Assembly: GCA_903853515.1 (NCBI GenBank) | Contig: CAINTU010000144.1 | Coordinates: forward strand, 1-6,251 | Direction of reading: 5' to 3' | Origin: an uncultured Micrococcales bacterium | GTDB taxonomy: Bacteria; Actinomycetota; Actinomycetes; Actinomycetales; Microbacteriaceae | Length of the DNA: 6,251 nt | Part shown: positions 1-5,918 of the stretch, in pieces | How the letters are laid out: the number at the start of each line of letters is the position of its first letter | Numbering within the stretch: position 1 is the stretch's first letter | Notes under the pieces: model-generated | Seen by the model: only the letters and a program-made list of their open reading frames with translations | Told to the model about the DNA's origin: nothing | Database searches by the model: none | Position numbers and translations under genes: made by a program

Positions 1-523
1 CTTGAGCTAAGAAAGTTTCTGCGTGTGCAACGGCCGCTAATCGATCAGTTGTGACGATAACGCCCTTGCCGGCAGCGAGCCCATCTGCTTTAACAACATA
101 AGGCGCGCCGAATTCGTCTAGCGCCCTCACAACTTCGGCGATGTTGGCGCATTCGCGAGCCATGCCGGTTGGCACATCGGCGGCAGCCATAACTTCTTTG
201 GCGAATGCCTTGCTGCCCTCAAGACCAGCTGCGATCTTTGATGGGCCAAACACTGCGATGCCTGCCTCGCGAAGTGCATCGCTGACCCCAGCCACCAATG
301 GCGCTTCTGGGCCAATCACGACCAGGCCGATTGAATTCGAGCGTGCCCAATCGGTAACGGCCGCGCCATCAACAATGTCGAGGTCAGCCACAACAGTGCA
401 GTCAGAGCCGATGCCGGCGTTGCCAGGTGCACAGGTGATGTGTTCTGGTGAGCTGCCGGTTCTAATAAGTGACTTGATGATGGCATGTTCGCGAGCGCCA
501 GAGCCAAGCACCAAGATTTTCAT
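1..523 (-). CDS. purD: Phosphoribosylamine--glycine ligase (GARS), N-terminal part
   Basis: PurD joins glycine to 5-phosphoribosylamine with ATP to give glycinamide ribonucleotide, step 2 of cytosolic IMP synthesis. The gene is cut by the left edge: 174 codons are present of a family length of roughly 420-430. Visible features are the N-terminal domain opening with GSGAREHAI (residues 7-15), the APGNAGI loop (32-38), the GPEAPLVAG segment (71-79), FGPSKIAAGLEGSK (92-105), and the start of the ATP-grasp domain with VVKADGLAAGKGV (143-155), which normally holds a nucleotide-binding lysine. The ATG at 523-521 gives the standard family N-terminus, and nothing upstream extends it. There is no Shine-Dalgarno; a TATACT box lies 6 bases before the ATG, so a leaderless transcript is likely. 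It points away from purF-purM, which supply its substrate and act later in the pathway. The identity is secure; the C-terminal two thirds cannot be assessed. Confidence 0.97.
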   Translation of the reverse strand, partial: MKILVLGSGAREHAIIKSLIRTGSSPEHITCAPGNAGIGSDCTVVADLDIVDGAAVTDWARSNSIGLVVIGPEAPLVAGVSDALREAGIAVFGPSKIAAGLEGSKAFAKEVMAAADVPTGMARECANIAEVVRALDEFGAPYVVKADGLAAGKGVIVTTDRLAAVAHAETFLAQ

Positions 524-529
524 AGTGCC

Positions 530-535
530 AGTATA
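530..535 (-). promoter_or_regulatory. purD: -10 box (TATACT) of a likely leaderless purD promoter
   Basis: Read on the minus strand, TATACT is followed by six bases (GGCACT) and then the purD ATG. It matches 5 of 6 bases of TATAAT. That spacing would place the transcription start at or next to the A of the start codon, as in the leaderless mRNAs common in actinobacteria. No good -35 hexamer is visible 16-18 bases further upstream. The box lies in the 57-base gap after the DUF347 gene, so purD can probably be transcribed independently of that gene. The start site is inferred, not shown. Confidence 0.65.
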
Positions 536-580
536 TTGCTCTCGCTATTGTGCCAGGTGCGGGCTGCGACTTTGTGCTAA

Positions 581-1393
581 CTAGTCGAGCTTGATCACAT
601 CACGCTTCGAGATAGTTAGGTAGATCACTAGAACAGCGATCAAGCCAAGAAACAATGCAGTGATGTTGTTTGCGCCAAGACCTAGAGCATCAGGGGCGTC
701 GGCTTTCGACAACGACAAATAGTCGCCGAAGCTGGCGCCAAGTGGGCGAGTCAAAATATAGATGCTCCAGAATCCAAATACCTGGCCGACAACTTTGAAA
801 CGCCAAAGCACAGCCAACATGGCAATAACCGCCGCGAACACTGCAGTTGAGTTCAACAGCGGCCATCCTAGGTCGTCAAGAAAAATGTCGCCGCCGGCTG
901 TTCCCATCGCAAAAGTTGCCAACACGGCAACCCAATAGAAGCCTTCGCGCTTGCGAGTGTTGATGGTTTTAATCGACAGGGTGCGCTCTTGGGCCCACCA
1001 GATTGCGAAGACGGCCAACAAGATTAAGCCAAACAGAATCGTCAACTGCCAGTTCTGCCAACCATAGTTGGTGTGCATATCGTCGGTGATCATGGTGCCT
1101 TCTGCGCTAACCGCAACAATCGCGGCCCAATAAATCGCTGGCACATATTTGCGCATCGCAAACTGAGCGAGCAACAAAACGATTAGCACGCCGCCCATAA
1201 ACAAAGCGGTTTCGTTCATGATGCGCAACGTTTCGGCATCGCTCGAGTTATCGGTGAGCCCAAATGATTGGTTCACATAGTCGGCGAGAGTTTCGCCGAC
1301 GGTTGTGCTGAGCACTTTGATGATCCAAAAGAAAAGTGTGATGGCCGGCACTTTGACCAGCAGGGTTTTTGCGTTTGAGATGGCGTTAGTCAT
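581..1393 (-). CDS. DUF347/COG4705-type membrane protein with four internal repeats
   Basis: The protein has 270 residues from the ATG at 1393-1391 and is strongly hydrophobic, with about eight membrane segments. It contains four diverged repeats, each beginning at a tryptophan and obeying W-x9-G-x4-D: W23/G33/D38, W89/G99/D104, W154/G164/D169 and W209/G219/D224. Local wordings are TTVGETLAD, AEGTMITDD, GTAGGDIFLDD and PLGASFGDYL. Four tandem units, each with a conserved tryptophan and paired helices, are the recorded hallmark of the DUF347 repeat (COG4705), whose function I do not know. The buried acidic residues would suit ion or proton transport, but that is only inference. A TTG at 1405-1403 in the same frame would add four residues; ATG is preferred. 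Neither start has a clear Shine-Dalgarno. It lies upstream of purD on the same strand, 57 bases away, and is divergent from the SCP-like gene. Confidence 0.8.
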   Translation of the reverse strand: MTNAISNAKTLLVKVPAITLFFWIIKVLSTTVGETLADYVNQSFGLTDNSSDAETLRIMNETALFMGGVLIVLLLAQFAMRKYVPAIYWAAIVAVSAEGTMITDDMHTNYGWQNWQLTILFGLILLAVFAIWWAQERTLSIKTINTRKREGFYWVAVLATFAMGTAGGDIFLDDLGWPLLNSTAVFAAVIAMLAVLWRFKVVGQVFGFWSIYILTRPLGASFGDYLSLSKADAPDALGLGANNITALFLGLIAVLVIYLTISKRDVIKLD

Positions 1394-1448
1394 GCGCTTA
1401 TACAACCGCTTTAGTCTGAGAAAACCCTGACCGAGTTAGAGTGATTGC
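1394..1448. promoter_or_regulatory. Divergent intergenic region between the DUF347 gene and the SCP-like gene
   Basis: These 55 bases must hold the start signals of two divergent genes. The plus-strand signal is clear and listed separately. On the minus strand the candidates are poor: TTGTAT (1405-1400) lies six bases before the ATG but matches the -10 consensus only partly, and TATAAG (1402-1397) is only three bases from the ATG. No Shine-Dalgarno, operator-like palindrome or terminator hairpin is apparent. The promoter of the membrane gene therefore remains unassigned. Confidence 0.45.
1437..1442 (+). promoter_or_regulatory. -10 box (TAGAGT) of a likely leaderless promoter for the SCP-like gene
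   Basis: TAGAGT fits the actinobacterial TANNNT pattern and is followed by six bases (GATTGC) before the ATG at 1449. There is no Shine-Dalgarno in front of this ATG, so initiation on a leaderless transcript is the simplest reading. The -35 region is not recognisable. This is probably the leading promoter of the rightward run into purF-purM. Confidence 0.6.
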
Positions 1449-1820
1449 ATGGCCCGCAGACGCATCAGCAATAAAGCTGGATTCGACGCTTTGCGTGCGG
1501 CCACAAGCGACGTCGGCCTTCAAGAAACTGACCCCCAAACTTTTGCCACCGCCGTGCGTTTTTTGCTCGAAGAACTTGCCGACCGGGTGCCGGGAAATTC
1601 GGTTGAGGTGCGTGTGCCGCCGCTTGGTGCAACCCAGTGCATCGAAGGCCCGCGCCACACCCGTGGCACCCCGCCGAATGTCGTCGAGATGTCGCCTGAA
1701 ACTTGGTTGAACTTGGCTACTGGCAAAATCACCTGGGATTCAGCCACGGCTGCCGGTCAGATTCACGCCAGTGGCGTGCGTGCATCGCTTGCCGATGTAA
1801 TGCCCGTGATCAGGCTTTAA
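1449..1820 (+). CDS. Sterol-carrier-protein-like small protein of the actinobacterial purF neighbourhood (SCP_3 type)
   Basis: This is a soluble 123-residue protein without a signal peptide or membrane segment. The N-terminal half (about 1-48) is helical and variable. The conserved core follows: GNSVEVRVPP (49-58), CIEGPRHTRGTPPNVVE (64-80), SPETWLNLATG (82-92) and a C-terminal IHASGVRASL (105-114). This wording matches, from memory, the 'bacterial SCP orthologue' family found next to purF in actinobacteria, including what I recall of Mycobacterium tuberculosis Rv0807. The SCP fold binds lipids in eukaryotes; no bacterial ligand or role is known to me, so function stays open. The ATG at 1449 is chosen because a TAGAGT box sits six bases before it. 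The stop codon abuts the next gene's start by nine bases, and the stop itself forms part of that gene's candidate -10 box. Confidence 0.82.
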   Translation: MARRRISNKAGFDALRAATSDVGLQETDPQTFATAVRFLLEELADRVPGNSVEVRVPPLGATQCIEGPRHTRGTPPNVVEMSPETWLNLATGKITWDSATAAGQIHASGVRASLADVMPVIRL

Positions 1821-1823
1821 CCT
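1818..1823 (+). promoter_or_regulatory. -10 box (TAACCT), possible leaderless promoter of the small membrane protein gene
   Basis: TAACCT fits TANNNT and is followed by six bases (TTATCT) and then the ATG at 1830. Its first three bases are the TAA stop codon of the SCP-like gene. The same geometry occurs before purD and before the SCP-like gene, and the ATG has no Shine-Dalgarno. Because the box overlaps a stop codon, part of the match is forced, so it is weaker evidence than the other two. Confidence 0.4.
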
Positions 1824-1829
1824 TTATCT

Positions 1830-2135
1830 ATGGCTAACTCATCTAACGGGCAATCGGGCAGCACCGCGTCGAATACCAAAGTGACCATCAGGCGCGCACC
1901 AAAGTTTGTGCCATTCGGTGCAACCGGCGCGGTGTTGGCCGCAGTCATCGCCCTTGTGGCCGGGTTAGGCATTCGAAACGATGACCCTAAAACCGGCGGC
2001 TTCATCACCTACTTGGTGTCGTTTGGGGCAGTGGTTGGCGCGGCTATCGGTGTGCTTGCAGCTCTGATTGCCGACCACATCACTCGCGCTCGAGCCAAGC
2101 AAGCCGAAGCCACTCGAACCAGTCAGAACGGCTAA
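1830..2135 (+). CDS. Small two-helix membrane protein, function unknown
   Basis: The predicted protein has 101 residues. A polar Ser/Asn-rich N-terminus (1-17) precedes a basic patch with TIRRAPKF (19-26). Two membrane segments follow, about 29-48 and 58-81, joined by a short polar loop (RNDDPKTGG). The C-terminal tail (82-101) is rich in Arg, Lys and Ala, so both ends are probably cytosolic. Both helices are rich in glycine and alanine. From memory, short proteins with an RRAPK-type opening and two helices recur next to purF in actinobacteria, but I know no assigned function. It starts nine bases after the SCP-like gene, without a Shine-Dalgarno, and is followed by 79 bases before purF. The alternative that it is not translated is unlikely given the clean membrane pattern and the tight spacing. 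Confidence 0.72.
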   Translation: MANSSNGQSGSTASNTKVTIRRAPKFVPFGATGAVLAAVIALVAGLGIRNDDPKTGGFITYLVSFGAVVGAAIGVLAALIADHITRARAKQAEATRTSQNG

Positions 2136-2214
2136 ACTTAAAGCACACAGCCCACCACAATAGAGACGGAATCTGCCCTTGATTCGTGGCGACGGACTTC
2201 TAAATCATGACTTG
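2136..2214 (+). promoter_or_regulatory. purF upstream region with weak promoter candidates
   Basis: This 79-base gap is the longest non-coding stretch inside the plus-strand run. TTGATT (2179-2184) and TAAATC (2201-2206), 16 bases apart, could serve as -35 and -10 elements, which would start transcription at about 2212-2215, close to the purF ATG. TAAACT (2133-2138), overlapping the previous stop codon, is another TANNNT candidate and would leave a leader of about 70 bases. Neither is convincing. No Shine-Dalgarno precedes the purF ATG, and no riboswitch-like or terminator hairpin was recognised. Confidence 0.3.
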
Positions 2215-3735
2215 ATGCCAGACGAATCTCTGCCGCAAGATCAGTGTGGTGTATTTGGTGTGTGGGCCCCTGGCGAAGAAGTCGCCAAGCTAACTTTCTT
2301 CGGCCTCTATTCGCTGCAACACCGTGGCCAAGAGTCGGCAGGTATTGCAACCAGCAACGGCAAAAAAATCCTTGTATATAAAGACATGGGTTTGGTTAGC
2401 CAAGTTTTTAGCGAATCAAGTCTTGAAGCGCTTGTCGGTCATATTGCGGTCGGCCACAATCGCTATAGCACCACCGGTTCGAGCAGTTGGCGAAACGCGC
2501 AGCCAACTCTTGGTCGCACTGCAAGCGGCACGATTGCTCTTGCTCACAACGGCAATCTGACAAACACCGCAGACCTGCTCGAGATGTTGCGCAGCAAATA
2601 TCCTGATCAGACCGACAACGAAATCACCGGCGGCAACACCACCGACACGGCTGTTTTGACCGCGTTGATGAATGGCGATCTCGATCACACACTTGAGGCG
2701 ACGGCTCTCGAACTTTTGCCAAAGGTGCAGGGTGCGTTTTGTCTGGTCTTCATGGATGAGACCACACTTTATGCAGCGCGCGATCCGCAGGGTGTGCGCC
2801 CTTTGGTCTTGGGCAGACTTGAACGCGGTTGGGTGGTCGCTAGCGAGACCGCTGCACTAGATATTGTTGGCGCAAGTTATGTGCGCGAAGTTGAACCGGG
2901 CGAACTGATTGCCATCGACGAAAACGGACTGCGCTCTTCGCGTTTCGCCGAGGTCAAGCGTGCCGGCTGCGTCTTTGAATATGTTTATCTCGCTCGCCCA
3001 GACACCACCATCAATGGCCGCGTGGTTTATGACAGCCGCGTCGAAATGGGTCGCACTTTGGCTCGCGAGTATCCGGTTGATGCAGACATGGTTATTCCGA
3101 CCCCAGAATCGGGCACGCCAGCGGCTATTGGTTATAGCCAAGAGAGCGGTATTCCATTCGGCCATGGATTAGTTAAGAACGCCTATGTTGGCCGCACCTT
3201 TATTCAGCCTTCGCAGACTATTCGCCAGCGCGGTATTCGACTAAAACTTAATCCGCTCAAAGAGCAGATTCGCGGCAAGCGCATCATTGTGATTGACGAT
3301 TCGATTGTGCGCGGCAACACGCAGCGCGCTCTAGTTGCAATGTTGCGTGAGGCTGGCGCTGCCGAGATTCACGTGCGCATCTCTTCGCCACCGATCACTT
3401 GGCCGTGCTTTTATGGCATTGACTTTGCAACTCGCGCCGAGTTGATTGCAACCGGCATTGGTGTCGATGAAGTTCGTCAGTCAATCGGCGCCGACTCGCT
3501 TGGCTATTTGAGCAAAGACGGCATGGTTGCGGCCACCGAACAAAAAGAGAGTCAGCTGTGCACCGCTTGCTTCACCGGTGTTTACCCAATCGAACTGCCA
3601 ACCGCAGATCGCTTAGGCAAGAACCTGCTCGAGCGCGGTTCGGCTGCCGGGGTCTCAGATGCAGATGCTGCCGCCTGTAATCCTGGGCCTGATTCTGAAT
3701 TGAATGCGTTGGTTAGCGAAGCCGGCAATGACTGA
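2215..3735 (+). CDS. purF: Amidophosphoribosyltransferase (glutamine PRPP amidotransferase)
   Basis: PurF transfers the amide nitrogen of glutamine to PRPP, giving 5-phosphoribosylamine, the committed step of IMP synthesis. The 506-residue protein has an N-terminal Ntn-type glutaminase domain followed by a phosphoribosyltransferase domain. Cys11 in QCGVFGVW is the expected nucleophile, exposed when a 10-residue propeptide (MPDESLPQDQ) is removed. GHNRYSTTG, AHNGNLTN and GGNTTDTAV complete the glutamine site. The PRPP loop is IIVIDDSIVRGNTQ (357-370). Cys252, Cys398, Cys449 and Cys452 match the four 4Fe-4S ligands of the Bacillus subtilis class of enzyme. The ATG at 2215 is chosen because the B. 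subtilis propeptide is similarly short. A TTG at 2179 in frame would make a 22-residue propeptide and instead resembles a -35 element. The last codons overlap purM. Confidence 0.97.
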   Translation: MPDESLPQDQCGVFGVWAPGEEVAKLTFFGLYSLQHRGQESAGIATSNGKKILVYKDMGLVSQVFSESSLEALVGHIAVGHNRYSTTGSSSWRNAQPTLGRTASGTIALAHNGNLTNTADLLEMLRSKYPDQTDNEITGGNTTDTAVLTALMNGDLDHTLEATALELLPKVQGAFCLVFMDETTLYAARDPQGVRPLVLGRLERGWVVASETAALDIVGASYVREVEPGELIAIDENGLRSSRFAEVKRAGCVFEYVYLARPDTTINGRVVYDSRVEMGRTLAREYPVDADMVIPTPESGTPAAIGYSQESGIPFGHGLVKNAYVGRTFIQPSQTIRQRGIRLKLNPLKEQIRGKRIIVIDDSIVRGNTQRALVAMLREAGAAEIHVRISSPPITWPCFYGIDFATRAELIATGIGVDEVRQSIGADSLGYLSKDGMVAATEQKESQLCTACFTGVYPIELPTADRLGKNLLERGSAAGVSDADAAACNPGPDSELNALVSEAGND

Positions 3736-4828
3736 CGCCTATGCGCTAAGCGGCGTTGACACGCACGCTGGTGACCTTGCCGTTGAGCTGATGAAGAAGG
3801 CCGTTTCGGCAACACACAACGAACATGTGGTTGGTGGCTTCGGCGGCTTTGCCGGCATGTTCGACGTGAGCTTTTTGAAAAACTTTGAACGCCCACTGCT
3901 TGCAACTAGCACCGATGGCGTTGGCACAAAAGTAGCGATAGCGCAGGCAATCGACAAGCACGACACCATTGGTCAAGATTTGGTTGGCATGGTTGTCGAT
4001 GACATCATCGTGGTTGGCGCCAAGAGCATGTTTATGACTGACTATATTGCGACCGGCAAGGTTGTGGCCAGTCGAGTTGCCGACATCGTGGCCGGCATTG
4101 CGCGCGCCTGCGCACAGGTCGATGTTGCCTTGATCGGTGGCGAGACTGCCGAGCATCCTGGGTTGTTGGCGGCTGACGAATACGATGTTGCTGGCGCTGC
4201 CGTCGGTGCTGTTGAGGCGGCAAAGTTGCTTGGGCCGCAGCGCGTGCAGGTTGGCGATGTTGTGCTTGGTCTGGCATCTAGCGGGTTTCATTCGAATGGC
4301 TATTCTTTGGTGCGCAAGATTGTTGCCGACAGCAAACTTGATTACACAAAGACCGTTGCCGAATTCGGTGCGCTCAGTTTGGGCGAGGTTCTGCTTGAGC
4401 CGACCAAACTTTATACCGGTGTGCTCAACTCTCTGCTGGCTGGTCCGAATGGCGATGGTGTTAAGGCGATGAGCCACATCACCGGTGGTGGCATCGCTGC
4501 CAACCTGGCCCGTGTATTGCCAAAGAATTCAACCCTCGACGTTGATCGCAGCTCTTGGTCGCCGCTTGAAGTCTTTAGGGTTTTGGCAGGCTGGGGCGGC
4601 CACAAGCTTGAGGCGCTCGAGTCAACCTGGAACCTCGGATTAGGCTTCGCGCTGATCGTGCGCGCCGATGCCGCAGCAGCTATCGCTGCCGAATTGGTTG
4701 CTGCTGGCGTTGCCGCTTGGCAACTCGGTGTTGTCGAATCGACTGACTGTTCGCTCGAAGGCTATGTGCAGGGCGCTAAAGGCGTCGATGGTGGCGCGGT
4801 GCGCCTAGTTGGCAGCTATAAAAACTAA
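3728..4828 (+). CDS. purM: Phosphoribosylformylglycinamidine cyclo-ligase (AIR synthetase)
   Basis: PurM uses ATP to close the imidazole ring of FGAM, producing aminoimidazole ribonucleotide, step 5 of IMP synthesis. The 366-residue protein is slightly longer than the E. coli enzyme. Family motifs appear in order: SGVDTHAGD (8-16), VVGGFGGFAGMF (34-45), STDGVGTK (61-68), HDTIGQDLVGMVVDD (78-92), GGETAEHPG (137-145), SSGFHSNGYSLVRK and HITGGGIAANLARVLP. The wording GAKSMFMTDYI (97-107) differs from the E. coli GAEPLFF form and, from memory, resembles Microbacteriaceae enzymes. The ATG at 3728 gives the standard N-terminus and overlaps the purF stop by eight bases (ATGACTGA), which implies translational coupling; no Shine-Dalgarno is needed or seen. 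A further ATG at 3704 in frame would add eight residues of non-family sequence and is disfavoured. Confidence 0.96.
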   Translation: MTDAYALSGVDTHAGDLAVELMKKAVSATHNEHVVGGFGGFAGMFDVSFLKNFERPLLATSTDGVGTKVAIAQAIDKHDTIGQDLVGMVVDDIIVVGAKSMFMTDYIATGKVVASRVADIVAGIARACAQVDVALIGGETAEHPGLLAADEYDVAGAAVGAVEAAKLLGPQRVQVGDVVLGLASSGFHSNGYSLVRKIVADSKLDYTKTVAEFGALSLGEVLLEPTKLYTGVLNSLLAGPNGDGVKAMSHITGGGIAANLARVLPKNSTLDVDRSSWSPLEVFRVLAGWGGHKLEALESTWNLGLGFALIVRADAAAAIAAELVAAGVAAWQLGVVESTDCSLEGYVQGAKGVDGGAVRLVGSYKN

Positions 4829-4832
4829 ATCG

Positions 4833-4837
4833 AAAGG
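4833..4837 (+). promoter_or_regulatory. Shine-Dalgarno-like AAAGG before the ABC-2-like gene
   Basis: AAAGG lies ten bases before the ATG at 4848, inside the 19-base gap after purM. It supports ATG 4848 over the TTG at 4809, which would overlap the purM end. It is the only clear ribosome-binding motif among the gene starts in this window, most of which appear leaderless or coupled. Confidence 0.55.
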
Positions 4838-4847
4838 TCGAACCCAA

Positions 4848-5906
4848 ATGGCAACAAACGCAAAGACTAAGAATGCGATTTCGGTTGCGGCCGCAGAATC
4901 AGCTCGAGCCCAAAACCCAAAGCCTGCCCAAGACGCATCGCTATGGCGACCGGTTGCAGTCATAGCGGCCACAGTGACTGTTGTGGTCAGCGTAATCTTG
5001 ACTATTTTTGCTTGGCCACTGGCAACTTCGAACCCGCATGATCTGCCAATTGGCATCGTCTCGCCGAGCACACAGTTCACTCAGAGTCTCGAAGGCGAAC
5101 TAAACAAAGCTGAACCCGGTGCGTTCAAATTCACCGAATACAAAACCAAAGACTTGGCAAGCAACGCTATTTTAGAACGCCAGATCTATGGCGCAATCGT
5201 GGTCAGCAACAGTCCAGAGGTTTTGGTCGCCTCTGGTGCTAACGCAACGGTTGCCCAGTTGCTAAACAACATCTCGGTGCAACTCAGCGAGCAGCTTACA
5301 GCGTCGCAGGGCATCAAGGCATTGGTGATTCCGGTGAGCGATCTTGCACCGCTAACCAGTCGCGACCCACGCGGCCTCGGTCTAAACGCAGGCTCACTGC
5401 CGCTTGTGATTGCAGGCCTTGTCGTCGGAATCCTCGGCAGCATTCGACTTCGCCGCACTCGTCAAAAGTTCGCTGTGGCCGCCCTTGCCGGCATCACCGC
5501 GAGCCTCACAATAGTAGCGATTTTGAACCTGTGGCTAGGCTCACTCGCCGGCAACTTCTGGCTCGAATCATTGGTGGTTGCAGTCAGCATCGCGGCTGTC
5601 GCAACCAGCGTTATGGGCGCAACCGCTTTGGCTGGCCGCGCAGGCATGCTCACCACTACCGGCTTGTTCTTCATCATCGGCAACCCACTCAGCGGGGTGG
5701 CACTTGCGCCAGAGCTTTACCCCGGCGGTCTAGGCGCATTTGGTCAGCTGTTGCCACTCGGTGCCGAGGTGAATCTGTTGCGCCGCATCAGCTTCTTCAA
5801 CTTTGCCGACACTTCATCCCAATGGGCAACGCTTCTGGTTTGGCTTTTTATTGGCGCTGCCCTGCTGCTGCTCGCCAAAGCCCTTGGCCTGCCGCGCAAG
5901 CGCTAG
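4848..5906 (+). CDS. ABC-2/YhgE-like (DUF3533-like) membrane protein
   Basis: The protein has 352 residues. A Lys/Ala-rich cytosolic tail (1-34) precedes a first membrane helix (about 36-56). A long external domain (about 57-180) follows, containing DLPIGIVSP near its start and IYGAIVVS (113-120) in the middle, then a conserved-looking DPRG (173-176). Five more helices lie at about 183-200, 208-231, 238-261, 267-288 and 326-346. GNPLSGVALAPELYPG (278-293) and QLLPLG (300-305) precede the last helix. One helix, a large external loop and a C-terminal helical bundle is the plan of YhgE/Pip and DUF3533 proteins, relatives of ABC-2 export permeases. No ATPase gene is adjacent, so calling it an ABC exporter subunit would be speculation; the substrate is unknown. 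It follows purM by 19 bases and is probably co-transcribed. The convergent neighbour ends 12 bases away. Confidence 0.7.
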   Translation: MATNAKTKNAISVAAAESARAQNPKPAQDASLWRPVAVIAATVTVVVSVILTIFAWPLATSNPHDLPIGIVSPSTQFTQSLEGELNKAEPGAFKFTEYKTKDLASNAILERQIYGAIVVSNSPEVLVASGANATVAQLLNNISVQLSEQLTASQGIKALVIPVSDLAPLTSRDPRGLGLNAGSLPLVIAGLVVGILGSIRLRRTRQKFAVAALAGITASLTIVAILNLWLGSLAGNFWLESLVVAVSIAAVATSVMGATALAGRAGMLTTTGLFFIIGNPLSGVALAPELYPGGLGAFGQLLPLGAEVNLLRRISFFNFADTSSQWATLLVWLFIGAALLLLAKALGLPRKR

Positions 5907-5918
5907 GTAAACGCGCGA

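Noticed and set aside
421..560. Ten-base direct repeat TGCCAGGTGC at 421-430 (inside purD) and 551-560 (upstream of the purD promoter)
   Set aside because: The inner copy encodes the conserved Ala-Pro-Gly loop of PurD. Two copies of ten bases without symmetry do not make a convincing operator.
141..584. Plus-strand open frame of 147 codons across purD
   Set aside because: It is antisense to clear PurD motifs, is low-complexity in Ala, Ser and Pro, and has no start signal.
2136..2214. Purine riboswitch before purF
   Set aside because: The 79-base leader shows none of the conserved loop sequences or paired arms of a purine aptamer.
3704..3727. Upstream in-frame ATG at 3704 as the purM start
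   Set aside because: The extra eight residues (MRWLAKPA) do not look like PurM. The ATG at 3728 gives the family N-terminus and the usual stop-start overlap with purF.
3746..4477. Long minus-strand open frame of 243 codons lying inside purM
   Set aside because: It is fully antisense to a secure purM sequence, has no recognisable motif, and its openness follows from purM codon bias.
4809..4847. TTG at 4809 as the start of the ABC-2-like protein
   Set aside because: It overlaps the end of purM, lacks a ribosome-binding motif, and an ATG at 4848 with AAAGG ten bases upstream is better.
5893..5917. Possible hairpin between the convergent stop codons: CGCGC (5893-5897) with GCGCG (5913-5917)
   Set aside because: The stem is only five pairs with a 15-base loop and no T-tract on either side, so it is not a credible terminator.
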